A stretch of 64,000 nucleotides of DNA from Pseudomonadota bacterium (lineage in GTDB: Bacteria; Bdellovibrionota; FAC87; UBA2466), in the NCBI GenBank assembly GCA_009927165.1, contig RFNO01000068.1, positions 1-64,000 of the forward strand, read 5' to 3'. The notes beneath the pieces are model-generated. The model saw only the letters and a program-made list of their open reading frames with translations, did no database searches and was not told where the DNA came from. Position 1 is the stretch's first letter. Each line of letters starts with the position of its first letter. Both the position numbers and the translations under genes were made by a program. Of the stretch, positions 52,040 to 61,394 are shown piece after piece.

Positions 52040-53706
52040 TAAGCAGACCTCCGCTGATTGTTATCATCGATCGAAATTACTTTTTCGCAACGTTTTGCAA
52101 TATCACTATCATGAGTTGCAATAATTAACGTCCAAGGCGCTTTTTTATCTAAAAGCACTTGAAGCGCTACTTCACGAGACTCATCATCTAGTTCATCGAG
52201 TGTCTCATCAATCAAAAGTAGATTCGGCTTACCGACAATAGCTCGTGCTAGAGCTATTCGATTCGCCTGTGCAATTGAAAACGGTCGTCCATCCCCTGCT
52301 AATTGGGTGTGTATTCCTTTGGGGAGACTTGTAATGTCATCTAAAAGCCCCACTCGAGCAAGTGAGTTGCGAATTTGGTCTAAGTCAATACTATCGCGAC
52401 CCAGCCGAACATTTTCCAAGATGGTATCGGGAAGAATTTCGAATCCTCTCACCAAAGCCACACAGTCCCGAATACTTTCCGGTGTCAAGTCTCGGTAATC
52501 CCGACCATCGAGAAGAACGGCGCCCCCGGTGGTGCTTTTAATGCCATAGAGCAGATCGACTAACGTGGATTTCCCAGAAGAATTTGATCCTAGAATGGCT
52601 ACTTTGCTACCTGCAGAAATCTTAAAAGATAGACCTTGAAAAATTGGATCACTCTCTCCAAAAGCAAAAACCAAGTCGCGAATTTCAACATCGACAGGTT
52701 GGCTTTGGGTGGGTAACGCTACTCCGTCGACTTTCTCTAACGGCAAATTGAGCAAGCCATCCAGTTTATCAAGAGCAGCGACAAGGTCATAAAAAGCTTC
52801 CAGATGCTTCTGAAATTTGGCTAACGATCCCAAAGCAGTAGTAACCACGATTTCCGCTGCTACTAACTGCCCAAGAGTGAGTTGATTGTTGATTACCAGT
52901 AGTCCGCCCAATCCCAAAAGCACGGAACTTGCCACTGCTTGAAGAGTGAGAGAGCCCACTACTTGTCGCATTAGAATGCGAAAATGGGCAGACCGAGCAT
53001 CGAGATAACTTCCGATTATTTCATTGGCCCGCAACAACGCCATTTCTCGAGAAGCGCCCGATCGAAAGAGCAGGGGTCGGGCCGCTAGCTCTTCGAGCCA
53101 AGCTGCCACTCGATATTTTTGAACCGACTCTTCAATACTAGATGCAACAGCTCCCCTTCCTAACCCGAAAAGTATTACTCCAACCGCTAAAATCATGACA
53201 AGCGCAAACGCTAAAAGAAACCAATGATAAAATGCTAGCAGCAAAAGCCCCAATCCAATTTGAAGAGCAAGCGCAAAGCCCTCCAGAAGCAAAGTGGCAC
53301 TACTCTTTTGTACAGTAAGAACATCAAAAAAACGATTTACCAATTCAGGAAAACGAGCTTTGGTCTTTCCATCAAGCCGAAATCGAGGAATACGGTAAGC
53401 AAGCTCTAGGGCAACTTGCGCAAAAAATCGTTTTTGGAATTGCTCAACAATTTTTATTTGAATGGCTCTCAGAAAAGCAGCAGAAGCTAAACCCACAAAC
53501 ACCGCTAACACCAAAAACAATACTGGCTGGCTAAGTGAGCCAAAATTTACAGTACTGACTAACGTTTGAACCCCAACCGGTATTGCCAGCGAAAGGAGTC
53601 CCACCCCTAACCCGTAGAGAAGAATCACACTGATTTCGCGACTTTCTCCTCGAAAAAGCGAGAGAAACAATTTAGACGGAGATACTTTGTGATTATCCTT
53701 ACCCAC
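52039..53706 (-). CDS. ABC transporter, type I secretion-like, with altered signature motif
   Basis: 555 residues from the GTG at 53706 (AAGGAAG upstream). Six-helix membrane domain followed by a nucleotide-binding domain: Walker A GSNSSGKST with Lys379, Walker B LLLIDETLDELD, H-loop ATHD. The usual LSGGQ signature is replaced by PFSIAQANRIALARA, which keeps S and Q but loses both Gly. No C39 or CLD domain precedes the membrane part. Starting at 53841 would overlap terC by 71 bp. Neighbours supply the adaptor and TolC. Confidence 0.85.
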   Translation of the reverse strand: MGKDNHKVSPSKLFLSLFRGESREISVILLYGLGVGLLSLAIPVGVQTLVSTVNFGSLSQPVLFLVLAVFVGLASAAFLRAIQIKIVEQFQKRFFAQVALELAYRIPRFRLDGKTKARFPELVNRFFDVLTVQKSSATLLLEGFALALQIGLGLLLLAFYHWFLLAFALVMILAVGVILFGLGRGAVASSIEESVQKYRVAAWLEELAARPLLFRSGASREMALLRANEIIGSYLDARSAHFRILMRQVVGSLTLQAVASSVLLGLGGLLVINNQLTLGQLVAAEIVVTTALGSLAKFQKHLEAFYDLVAALDKLDGLLNLPLEKVDGVALPTQSQPVDVEIRDLVFAFGESDPIFQGLSFKISAGSKVAILGSNSSGKSTLVDLLYGIKSTTGGAVLLDGRDYRDLTPESIRDCVALVRGFEILPDTILENVRLGRDSIDLDQIRNSLARVGLLDDITSLPKGIHTQLAGDGRPFSIAQANRIALARAIVGKPNLLLIDETLDELDDESREVALQVLLDKKAPWTLIIATHDSDIAKRCEKVISIDDNNQRRSA

Positions 53707-53770
53707 TTTTCGTCTTCCTTGAATGAGACAATCTAAAATAAACCTACTTACTTTTCGGTTGTTTTTAACT

Positions 53771-54772
53771 TTAATTTGAATCACTCTGACGCGGCGACTC
53801 TTTCGGTTTAATGATCCAAGAAAGGGCAATCGATGCCCCAATCAAGCAAGAGATGATCATGAGTGACCAAGTGACCGGAAACTTTCCATTAAAAAGTGAG
53901 TTCAACCAAGCCATTTTGAGTCCCACAAACACCAGCACTGAAGCCAAACCCAGCTTTATATAACGAAACTTTGAAAGAACTCCGGAAAGCATAAAGTACA
54001 TGGAGCGAAGCCCCAAAATCGCAAAGATATTGGAGGTGAACACAATCAGCGGTTCACTGGTCAGTGCAAAGATGGCCGGAACAGAATCGACAGCAAACAG
54101 AAAATCGGTGAATTCAATTAAGATGAGAGCCAAACACAGTCGAGTCGCAAACCACTTTCCACTTCGGTTAACAAAAAAGTCTTCTCCCTCCGCTTTCAAA
54201 TCCAGTGGCACCAGTTGCTTGATTCGCCTCATTAACCACATTCGATCGGGATTAAAAGATTCCGAACCCGAAAAGAACATTTTTAGTCCAGTAAGGACCA
54301 GGAGAACTCCAAAAGTTACCACTACAAAGTGATAGGCCATCAACTGGGCCCCAATGGCTATAAAGAGAGCTCTAAAAATCAATGCACCAATGATCCCATA
54401 AAACAAAACTCGATGTTGATGAACTCGATGAATCCCGAAGTAATTAAAAATGAGTGTGAAAACAAAAATATTATCCACAGCCAATGACTTCTCCACAAGA
54501 AATCCAGTAAGAAACTCAAGAGCCAGTTGCCGTGCTCGTCCCTCTCCTCCGTCAATGCTCGAAAATTTATGAAGACAGTAACAATAAAAGGCCCAATTGA
54601 AGAGCGCAGCAAGACCTACCCAAACGGCAGTCCAAATCGCCGCTTCTTTGAGCGACACTTCCCGAGCCTTTCTATGCAGCACACCTAAATCAACTGCCAG
54701 TAGAACACCTACGAGCAACAGAAAACTTAAGTAAGCCCACCAATATTCGCCAAAAGAAAAAAATACCATCAT
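53771..54772 (-). CDS. TerC-family membrane protein
   Basis: 333 residues, seven or more membrane helices. TerC/Alx signatures: LEFLTGFLVEKSLAVDNIFV, and LILIEFTDFLFAVDSVPAIFA, with the conserved acids in the membrane. Alx and TerC relatives move Mn2+ or other metal ions. First in the operon that contains the exporter; lysR is divergent. TTG at 54781 is in frame; ATG at 54772 or 54769 is preferred. Confidence 0.9.
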   Translation of the reverse strand: MMVFFSFGEYWWAYLSFLLLVGVLLAVDLGVLHRKAREVSLKEAAIWTAVWVGLAALFNWAFYCYCLHKFSSIDGGEGRARQLALEFLTGFLVEKSLAVDNIFVFTLIFNYFGIHRVHQHRVLFYGIIGALIFRALFIAIGAQLMAYHFVVVTFGVLLVLTGLKMFFSGSESFNPDRMWLMRRIKQLVPLDLKAEGEDFFVNRSGKWFATRLCLALILIEFTDFLFAVDSVPAIFALTSEPLIVFTSNIFAILGLRSMYFMLSGVLSKFRYIKLGLASVLVFVGLKMAWLNSLFNGKFPVTWSLMIISCLIGASIALSWIIKPKESPRQSDSN

Positions 54773-54815
54773 CGACCTCAACCCTTAGTATCGGAAATCC
54801 AGACATATATTTACA

Positions 54816-54839
54816 ATAGATAATAAATCTGTTATCTAT
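54816..54839. promoter_or_regulatory. LysR-type operator between terC and lysR
   Basis: ATAGATAA (54816-54823), eight bases, TTATCTAT (54832-54839): perfect eight-bp arms. Sits in the 78-bp gap of the divergent terC/lysR pair, the usual place for LysR autoregulation. Repeated, degenerate, upstream of dabB. Confidence 0.7.
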
Positions 54840-54850
54840 CGCAACAAACA

Positions 54851-55735
54851 ATGAATCACTGGCTTAATTACCATCATCTGTTTTACTTTAAGACCATTGC
54901 TGAAGAAGGAAGCGTCTCGAAAGCCGCTCAGAAATTGCGTCTGGGACAACCCACGCTGAGCGCCCAGTTAAAACAGTTTGAAGAATCCATCGGAGTTCAA
55001 CTTTTTGAACGCCAACACAAAAAGCTGATTTTAACTGAGCAGGGTCAAGTGGCGTTGGATTATGCTCGAAATATTTTTAAAATGGGCTCCGAACTTGTAG
55101 AGGTCCTACATGATCGGCTTACTCCCCAGAAAATATCACTTCAAATAGGTGCTCTGGATAGCATTGGAAAACAAATTATCGTCCAAATGGCAAAACACGC
55201 CTATAAATTAGGAGATTGTCTCATCTCTCTGGTCGAAGGCAAATCCGACGAACTTTTGAGAGAATTACTATCCCACCGGATCGATATTTTAGTAACGAAT
55301 TTTTTGCCCTCTGGAATCGATGCCAAAGGGTTGTCTCATAGACTCTTAAGCAAGAAAAATGTCTCCATTTTCGGAGCTCCTAAATTCAAGCAACTCCGAA
55401 AAGGATTTCCGAAAAGTATTTCTGGGCACCCCATCGTTCTCCCTACTTATGATAGCAAAATGCGCTACGACCTCGATCACTGGTGCACGAACCAAGGAAT
55501 CACTTTTAATATCATTTCGGAAAGCCAAGATATCGCAGTGAAGAAACTGATGGCTATCAGTGAAATTGGGCTTATTCCGGCAGCTCCCCACACCGTTAAT
55601 CGCCAAGTTTTAGCGGGGGAACTCATTGAGATTGGCCAACTTCAGGGCGTTCACGAAGAACTCTTTTTAGTCACAGCAGGTAGAAAACTAGAAAATCCCA
55701 TTGCTGCTGCACTGATGAAAACCTTTTCAATATAG
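54851..55735 (+). CDS. LysR-type regulator (NhaR-like)
   Basis: 294 residues. N-terminal HTH (YYHHLFYFKTIAEEGSVSKAA-like region at residues 7-27, and RLGQPTLSAQLKQFEESIG), then the LysR ligand domain (IGALDSIGKQIIVQMAKHA). The start LNYHHLFYF is typical of NhaR, the Na+/pH-sensing regulator. Divergent from terC over a 24-bp inverted repeat. Probable regulator of terC/exporter and dabBA, by the shared repeat. Confidence 0.85.
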   Translation: MNHWLNYHHLFYFKTIAEEGSVSKAAQKLRLGQPTLSAQLKQFEESIGVQLFERQHKKLILTEQGQVALDYARNIFKMGSELVEVLHDRLTPQKISLQIGALDSIGKQIIVQMAKHAYKLGDCLISLVEGKSDELLRELLSHRIDILVTNFLPSGIDAKGLSHRLLSKKNVSIFGAPKFKQLRKGFPKSISGHPIVLPTYDSKMRYDLDHWCTNQGITFNIISESQDIAVKKLMAISEIGLIPAAPHTVNRQVLAGELIEIGQLQGVHEELFLVTAGRKLENPIAAALMKTFSI

Positions 55736-55814
55736 ATCACAACGAATCAATTCATCTAATTTATCCATTTTAATTATTTGCTCGAATACCCTAGCCTTAG
55801 GGAAGGAGGCGAAC

Positions 55815-56168
55815 ATGGTCCGTGTTGTATTTAAAAATCTGGAACAGTCCGTATTAGCTAGAGAAGCTGCAGAAGAATCATTGGAGGACATGGTAGAACG
55901 GTTTCCGGGTTTATCAAAGAGCACTATCACGGTAACGCTTTCCATGGACAACTCTCCCCGACAACCTGGTCCTGATGTTTTTCAAGTGATTACTCGAATT
56001 ACAGGTGGAAAATATCATGGAATTATTTTAAGCAAGTCAGCCTCGAGCCTATATACAGCTCTTGCCGAAGTCCGAGAACACCTTCTTGAGAGAATCAATC
56101 GAAAAGGAGATAAGATTCGTTTAAAAAACCGAACACAGGAACGAAAGTTTGTCTCAAGAAATACTTAA
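55815..56168 (+). CDS. HPF/RaiA-like small protein
   Basis: 117 residues with the HPF-fold layout (VRVVFKNLEQS, VTLSMDNSPRQPGPDVFQV, LYTALAEVREHLLERINRKG), basic at the C-terminus. HPF relatives bind the ribosome in stationary phase. Weaker match than the next gene. AAGGAGG five or six bases before the ATG. First of three genes in line with the HPF-CSD and CBS genes. Confidence 0.55.
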   Translation: MVRVVFKNLEQSVLAREAAEESLEDMVERFPGLSKSTITVTLSMDNSPRQPGPDVFQVITRITGGKYHGIILSKSASSLYTALAEVREHLLERINRKGDKIRLKNRTQERKFVSRNT

Positions 56169-56233
56169 TATCTGGACTGAGACATTGTTATCCTTGGTAC
56201 CAAACATGCATCGGGACACCTTAGGAGTTTTCC

Positions 56234-56788
56234 GTGCAGATACCGATTCAAATCACTCTGAGAAACATCCCTGATTCTATTCCAATCAAAAAGCTGATCA
56301 TGGATGAGGCAGAAGACCTCGATCGTTTTTTTCCAGGCATTATGGGATGCAGAATAGTTCTTGATAATCCGCATCGACACAGTCATCACGGACAATTATT
56401 TCATGTCACCATCGATCTCACCGTTCCGGGAAAGGAACTGGTTGTCAGAAGATGTCCTGATGAACACAAATCACATGCAGATGCCTACCTTGCAATTCGC
56501 GATGCCTTTCGCGAAATTCGTCGCCAACTGCAAGATCATTTGCGATTACGACGAGGCTTTACCAAACAGCATGTTTCTCCCCCCCACGCTCATGTTCGAG
56601 TTATTTTCCCTCATCAAGGTTACGGTTTTTTAGAAACCAAAGATGGTCGAGAACTCTACTTTCATAAAAATAGCGTCCTCCACAATGCTTTTAATCGGCT
56701 TAAAGCAGGTGATGAAGTCAAATTCCACGAAACTACCGGTGATGAAGGCCCTCAAGCAAGCACTGTGGAAGGACTAGGGAGACATTAG
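56234..56788 (+). CDS. HPF-like protein fused to a cold-shock domain
   Basis: 184 residues. N-terminal ribosome-hibernation fold (QIPIQITLRNIPDSIPIK, LDRFFPGIMGCRIVLD, HADAYLAIRDAFREIRRQL), then from about residue 115 a cold-shock domain (RVIFPHQGYGFLETKDGREL, YFHKNSVL, LKAGDEVKFHE). The GTG start has TTAGGAG upstream. The pair would bind ribosome and RNA together under stress. Confidence 0.8.
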   Translation: MQIPIQITLRNIPDSIPIKKLIMDEAEDLDRFFPGIMGCRIVLDNPHRHSHHGQLFHVTIDLTVPGKELVVRRCPDEHKSHADAYLAIRDAFREIRRQLQDHLRLRRGFTKQHVSPPHAHVRVIFPHQGYGFLETKDGRELYFHKNSVLHNAFNRLKAGDEVKFHETTGDEGPQASTVEGLGRH

Positions 56789-56793
56789 CTTCT

Positions 56794-57195
56794 ATGGACA
56801 AATTAAAAATTCCACCCTCACTACTGGTTGAGGACTACATGACTCCCAGTCCAGTGACCATCCCACTCAACGCCTCAGTTCAAGACGCCCAAGCCATCAT
56901 GAGAAATAAAGCCATCAGACACTTGCCAGTAACATTTGGTCAACGCTTGGTTGGTGTAGTCACCGATAAAATCATTAACGCCGCTATCCTGTGCAAGTGG
57001 GGAGAACAACTAAAAATTGGGGACGTCATGTTACCCGATCCTTACGTCGTCTCAAGAAATACTGCCCTAGAGCAGATAATAGACCATATGGTCGATGACA
57101 AATTGGATAGCGCCATTGTTACTGATCATTTTGGGGAGGTTATCGGCATTTTTACTTCCCTCGATGCACTCCAGCTTCTGCGACAGCAAAAATAA
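56794..57195 (+). CDS. Tandem CBS-domain protein
   Basis: 133 residues, two CBS modules: [20 protein letters not shown] with [19 protein letters not shown], and [19 protein letters not shown] with [19 protein letters not shown]. Free-standing CBS pair that senses adenine nucleotides in related proteins. Five bp after the HPF-CSD gene, same operon. Confidence 0.88.
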   Translation: MDKLKIPPSLLVEDYMTPSPVTIPLNASVQDAQAIMRNKAIRHLPVTFGQRLVGVVTDKIINAAILCKWGEQLKIGDVMLPDPYVVSRNTALEQIIDHMVDDKLDSAIVTDHFGEVIGIFTSLDALQLLRQQK

Positions 57196-57254
57196 GTAAT
57201 CCCATTTATCTTAAAGTCCCAATAAAGAGGGTTTTCTCATCCCGCTTTGGCGGG

Positions 57255-57260
57255 TATGAT
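57255..57260 (+). promoter_or_regulatory. -10-like TATGAT just before scoA
   Basis: TATGAT ends nine bases before the scoA ATG, so the mRNA would be almost leaderless. No convincing -35. The preceding CCCGC-TTTG-GCGGG hairpin (57241-57254) abuts it. Confidence 0.35.
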
Positions 57261-57269
57261 ACAGGCTAT

Positions 57270-57965
57270 ATGAACAAACTTGTAAAAAATGCGGATGAAG
57301 CTGTTGCTGAGATTTTTGATGGAGCCGTTCTTGCTATTGGAGGTTTCGGTCTTTGCGGAATTCCAGAAAACTGCATTGCTGCTCTAGTAAAAAAAAGGGT
57401 AAAAAATTTAACCTGTATTTCAAATAATGCAGGAGTTGATGACTTTGGAATAGGTCTCCTTCTACAACAACGCCAAGTAAAGAAAATGATCTCCAGTTAT
57501 GTCGGAGAAAACAAGCTTTTCGAAGAGATGGTTTTGTCTGGTGAACTCGAGCTGGAACTTACTCCACAAGGCACTCTAGCTGAAAAGCTCAGAGCCGGCG
57601 GAGCCGGAATTCCCGCATTTTTCACTGCAACTGGATATGGAACCCAAATTGGAGAGCTCAAAGAAACTCGTGAATTCAATGGCAGACACTATATTTTAGA
57701 ACGCTCCTTGTTCGCCGATTTTTCTATCGTAAAAGCCTGGAAAGGTGACACCATGGGAAATTTGGTTTTTCGAGGGACTGCACGAAATTTTAATCCCGAT
57801 GTTGCCACAGCCAGCTACAAAACGATTGCTGAAGTTGAAGAACTGGTTCCAGCCGGTGAACTAAATCCCGATCACATTCACGTGCCAGGTATTTATATTA
57901 AGAAAATTTTTCAGGGTTCTGCTTACGAAAAACGTATTGAAAGAAGAATGCTTAGAAAGGGATAG
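57270..57965 (+). CDS. scoA: 3-oxoacid CoA-transferase subunit A
   Basis: 231 residues. Family I CoA transferase A subunit: [60 protein letters not shown]. With subunit B, transfers CoA between succinyl-CoA and acetoacetate. Six bp before scoB. Starts without a ribosome-binding site. Confidence 0.95.
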   Translation: MNKLVKNADEAVAEIFDGAVLAIGGFGLCGIPENCIAALVKKRVKNLTCISNNAGVDDFGIGLLLQQRQVKKMISSYVGENKLFEEMVLSGELELELTPQGTLAEKLRAGGAGIPAFFTATGYGTQIGELKETREFNGRHYILERSLFADFSIVKAWKGDTMGNLVFRGTARNFNPDVATASYKTIAEVEELVPAGELNPDHIHVPGIYIKKIFQGSAYEKRIERRMLRKG

Positions 57966-57971
57966 AACCTC

Positions 57972-58634
57972 ATGGCTCTTACGCGCGAACAGATTGCTCA
58001 ACGAATAGCATTGGAACTGAAAGACGGAGACTATGTCAATTTAGGTATCGGTATCCCTACTTTAGTTGCGAATTACATTCCTAAGGGCATTAATGTCATT
58101 CTCCAAAGTGAAAATGGGCTTCTGGGGGTCGGTCCCTACCCAACTGAGAAAGAAGTGGATCCCGATCTCATCAATGCGGGTAAAGAAACCGTCACTACCC
58201 TGCCCGGTTCATCCATTTTCTCTAGTTCCCAAAGTTTTGCCATGATTAGAGGTGGCCACATGGATCTCACTATTATGGGGGCCATGGAAGTTGATGAAGT
58301 TGGTAATATTGCTAACTGGATCATTCCGGGAAAAATGGTGAAGGGCATGGGCGGAGCTATGGATCTAGTTGCTTCAGGCAGTCGATTGATTGTAGCCATG
58401 CAACATGTGTCCAAGAATGGGGAGAGTAAGGTGCTTCCCCAGTGTAACTTGCCCCTTACGGGAGTAAAAGTGGTGAAAAAGATTGTGACGGAGTTAGCAG
58501 TGATTGACGTAACGGAACAAGGCCTTGTTTTGCGGGAACATGCCCCAGGGGTAAGCGTGGACAACATCGTAAAAGCTACTGCAGCTAAACTGACCGTTCC
58601 CAAAGTTGTTACGGAAATGCGATTTTCAGTGTAG
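57972..58634 (+). CDS. scoB: 3-oxoacid CoA-transferase subunit B
   Basis: 220 residues. Catalytic Glu47 in QSENGLLGVGPY; family segments YVNLGIGIPTLVANYIP, GGHMDLTIMGAMEVDE and GKMVKGMGGAMDLV. Forms the heterodimer or tetramer with ScoA for ketone-body or acetoacetate use. Confidence 0.95.
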   Translation: MALTREQIAQRIALELKDGDYVNLGIGIPTLVANYIPKGINVILQSENGLLGVGPYPTEKEVDPDLINAGKETVTTLPGSSIFSSSQSFAMIRGGHMDLTIMGAMEVDEVGNIANWIIPGKMVKGMGGAMDLVASGSRLIVAMQHVSKNGESKVLPQCNLPLTGVKVVKKIVTELAVIDVTEQGLVLREHAPGVSVDNIVKATAAKLTVPKVVTEMRFSV

Positions 58635-58773
58635 CGCTTTTTTGCGGCCATCTGTCTAGACAATAATTGTCAGTCATAGCATGAATATCTTTTAGCCAGC
58701 TGTAGTCTTCTTGTGCACGCCTTTTGCTTTACCCTGTTCAAGTGCCGTCGCAGCGGCAGCTAGGGGGATTACC

Positions 58774-59391
58774 ATGTCGGGTTTACTGAGACTGATCTTC
58801 GCGGTTTATTTTCTCGCAGCAACAGCTGCAACATCTCATGATTTTCATGGGGGTATTCCCGAAAGCAGTAACACTTCTCAGCGAATCGAAGCGGATTCTC
58901 CACAAGCTCCTTCAAGCGAAGATCTCAAGACTTTTCTGGAATTACTCAATCAAAGAGAAAAAGTGCTTCAAGCTGCAAATGCATCTCTTTTAAAAGAAGC
59001 TGATTACAGTTACGTAAAAATTACTGCTTTTATGATCAAAGCCGCTCTCGATGGTTATTATGCGGCTGGCTTAGTTCAAAAAGCCGGAGAAGCGGGTGTT
59101 ACGGTAGTGGCGCAAACCACTCTCCAAGCTTGGATTAAGTCGGGAGGCTTGAATCGAATGAAATCCATTGGATTTGACGTTAGTCTCCTGGGGTTATCAG
59201 CTGCTTCGAGCTCGGCTCTGACGGAAACTTATCGATGGCAATATGCTGTTCCCATTCTCGGTACAGCTTATGCCGCCTATCTTTGGTCAGACAAACTGAT
59301 GAGCGCTAGCGACATTATTGAGAAGAATGGAAAAGAGATTTATCGTATCAGAAAAGAAAAGTTTAGAATCAGACAAGCTCTGGGCTCTTAG
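58774..59391 (+). CDS. Secreted or membrane hypothetical protein
   Basis: 205 residues from an ATG with TAGGGGG upstream; the frame from 58711 is not needed. Signal peptide SGLLRLIFAVYFLAATAATS, then a helical body with hydrophobic stretches (AVPILGTAYAAYLW, FDVSLLGLSAASSS). Not recognised. Converges with the C45-like gene (overlap four bases). Confidence 0.6.
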   Translation: MSGLLRLIFAVYFLAATAATSHDFHGGIPESSNTSQRIEADSPQAPSSEDLKTFLELLNQREKVLQAANASLLKEADYSYVKITAFMIKAALDGYYAAGLVQKAGEAGVTVVAQTTLQAWIKSGGLNRMKSIGFDVSLLGLSAASSSALTETYRWQYAVPILGTAYAAYLWSDKLMSASDIIEKNGKEIYRIRKEKFRIRQALGS

Positions 59392-61259
59392 TATTTAAGC
59401 ATATCGGCTTCAGGCATAAAGATCGACAAGCCAGCAGGATTAATCCTTAAAACCCCAACTCGAGACACTTGTTGCAGTGATTTTTTTGCAGCTAAAATTA
59501 AAGGCCTTTCAATTGCCGGATCCGCACTATTCAAAATTTCCCGGAATACTTGCTTAGCTTTTTCAGCTTCTCCTCGGTGTGCCCAAATTCTTCCTAAATA
59601 GTATTTACCCGCTAGGTGATAATGAACGTACTTCAATCCAGTACAATGTTCGAAAGCTTGCTCTGCATCGCTAAAGTCTTCTGCCTTTAGCGCCATAATC
59701 CCACGTACAAATGAGTAACCGGGATTGCCGGGATCTAAAGCAACAGCTTCTTTCAGAAAGTCCCGAGCCTTTGCAGGATTAAACTCATTTTCAAAAGCAG
59801 CTTTTGCATCGATAAATTTTTGCTCAGCTGCCGCCATGTGGGGAGCTTCGTCATAGAAAGCTTTGTTTTCCAAGGTTTCGAATCCTCCCTCAATGCCAAC
59901 TTCGCTATTAAATTGGCCCACTAAAGGAAACTCGACGTATGTACCAAGCGAAATGGGAGCTCCTGTATTTGCAACAAAGACTTTTCCTCTTCCAGGATCA
60001 AAGACGGCACTCGATAGAGTGGTATGGACAGCAATAACATTTCCCAAACCTCTCACTTCTTGATTGATGGGGTCCCACTTATCTGAGAGTACGTTCACGG
60101 CTTCCTGTGCACCAAAGTTTCCTAAATGTGCTGATAGCATTTGCTCTCCGCGCAATTTTCTCGCTCGAGAATCCTCATTAATAGAAGCGTTCAGATCTAA
60201 ATTCTTCGGGGCCATTTTTGGAGAAACAAAGTGGTTTGTTTGAACGTGCCCATCAGACAGAACTTCGCTGACGGAGACATTTTTATTGGAAATTTCAATC
60301 GCTGCCACACGATTTTCCTTCACACTCGCTAGTGTATAAGTCCAACCAGCAGCTGATCGATACTTCTTAAAATAAGCCGTCACTTCATCAAAGGTTTTGG
60401 CGTGCCGGAGAGCTTCCTGTGCAATGACAAAAACACTCATCCCTTTGGTAGAAACTTCTACAGTCGGAATCGTGTGAACTCCCAGAAAAATACCTGATTC
60501 GTTATAGCCGATCACACCCGCACTATGCACGCCGGCTGAGGTCACTGCCATATACTGTTGCGTTCCATCAGTGGGTTCGTAGTAAATAAGCGTCGTATAT
60601 TTCTCGAAAAAACCGTTAAGAGGGTAATCAGTATTTCGGCCAATTACCATTTCCCCATTTTGAGTGAGAGAACCACGCGCAACAAAGTCAGTGCATTCGT
60701 TGACTGCACTTGCAGTCGGTAAACGAGATTTACCTTTCATCATATCCCCCAAAATTGTTTGGAGGGATTCCGGTGCAAACGCACCATGAAGAACTGTATC
60801 TAAGTCCAAACCACTGCCCTCGGCTAAGCCATACCCTTCCAGCAACACTTGATCGCGATCTCCGCCAAAGCTTTTGACGGTATAATCGATGATCGCGTCG
60901 GTATAATGTTTATAAAAGTAATTAACTGCTGAGTCAGTCACGACAGGAATATTCGGGATAATGTTTCTGAGTGAATTCTCGATGGATTTAGCTATTTGGG
61001 GAAGCGCTCCCTTTCGAGCTTGTTCTTGAAGGAGTCGTCCGTGTTGAAACGCCATTTCAAAGGGATCGCCTTTTAAGTGAAGCACATTAATTCCCCCTCT
61101 TTGGTATAGTCGCCCTTGATGAAATTTAATGGAACCATCGGGCTGTACTTCGGGCTTCAGTGAATAAAGCATGCGATACTTATCTTTGACGAAACCAGGA
61201 GTTTCGTGGGCCCAAGAAATCATCGCCATGCAGAAGAGTAGAAAAAATGCGTATTTCAT
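59388..61259 (-). CDS. C45/acyltransferase-type Ntn hydrolase with C-terminal TPRs
   Basis: 623 residues from an ATG with CTGGAG upstream. Signal peptide KYAFFLLFCMAMISWA. The hydrolase domain shows GDPFEMAFQHGRLLQEQA near the N-terminus, LLEGYGLAEGSGLD, the nucleophile region NECTDFVARGS (Cys189, N-terminal Cys after processing in relatives) and VIGRNTDYPL. The last 150 residues form TPR-like helices (DFLKEAVALDPGNPG, DAEQAFEHCTGLKYVHYHLA). Amide hydrolase or transacylase; substrate unknown. Confidence 0.75.
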   Translation of the reverse strand: MKYAFFLLFCMAMISWAHETPGFVKDKYRMLYSLKPEVQPDGSIKFHQGRLYQRGGINVLHLKGDPFEMAFQHGRLLQEQARKGALPQIAKSIENSLRNIIPNIPVVTDSAVNYFYKHYTDAIIDYTVKSFGGDRDQVLLEGYGLAEGSGLDLDTVLHGAFAPESLQTILGDMMKGKSRLPTASAVNECTDFVARGSLTQNGEMVIGRNTDYPLNGFFEKYTTLIYYEPTDGTQQYMAVTSAGVHSAGVIGYNESGIFLGVHTIPTVEVSTKGMSVFVIAQEALRHAKTFDEVTAYFKKYRSAAGWTYTLASVKENRVAAIEISNKNVSVSEVLSDGHVQTNHFVSPKMAPKNLDLNASINEDSRARKLRGEQMLSAHLGNFGAQEAVNVLSDKWDPINQEVRGLGNVIAVHTTLSSAVFDPGRGKVFVANTGAPISLGTYVEFPLVGQFNSEVGIEGGFETLENKAFYDEAPHMAAAEQKFIDAKAAFENEFNPAKARDFLKEAVALDPGNPGYSFVRGIMALKAEDFSDAEQAFEHCTGLKYVHYHLAGKYYLGRIWAHRGEAEKAKQVFREILNSADPAIERPLILAAKKSLQQVSRVGVLRINPAGLSIFMPEADMLKY

Positions 61260-61394
61260 AATGCTCCAGGTTATTTCATAACTCTTATCGTCAGCTTGAT
61301 GCGGTGCTTTACCAAGCAACGCTGTAGATATTTAACTAATTGTTTTTATTAATTTTTATATTCTTGTCTTTTTGCTCGCTAGTTTGCAAAGCAA

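Noticed and set aside
49603-53706. A bacteriocin or RTX toxin locus
   Set aside because: The exporter set lacks any RTX, GG-leader or peptidase-like gene nearby; only the transport parts are present.
53707-53841. A longer N-terminus for the ABC transporter
   Set aside because: It would overlap terC by 71 bp, is highly basic, and the GTG at 53706 has a good ribosome-binding site.
57241-57254. CCCGC-TTTG-GCGGG hairpin before scoA as a terminator
   Set aside because: Five-bp stem without a T run, and it directly adjoins a -10-like box, so it may be part of the promoter instead.
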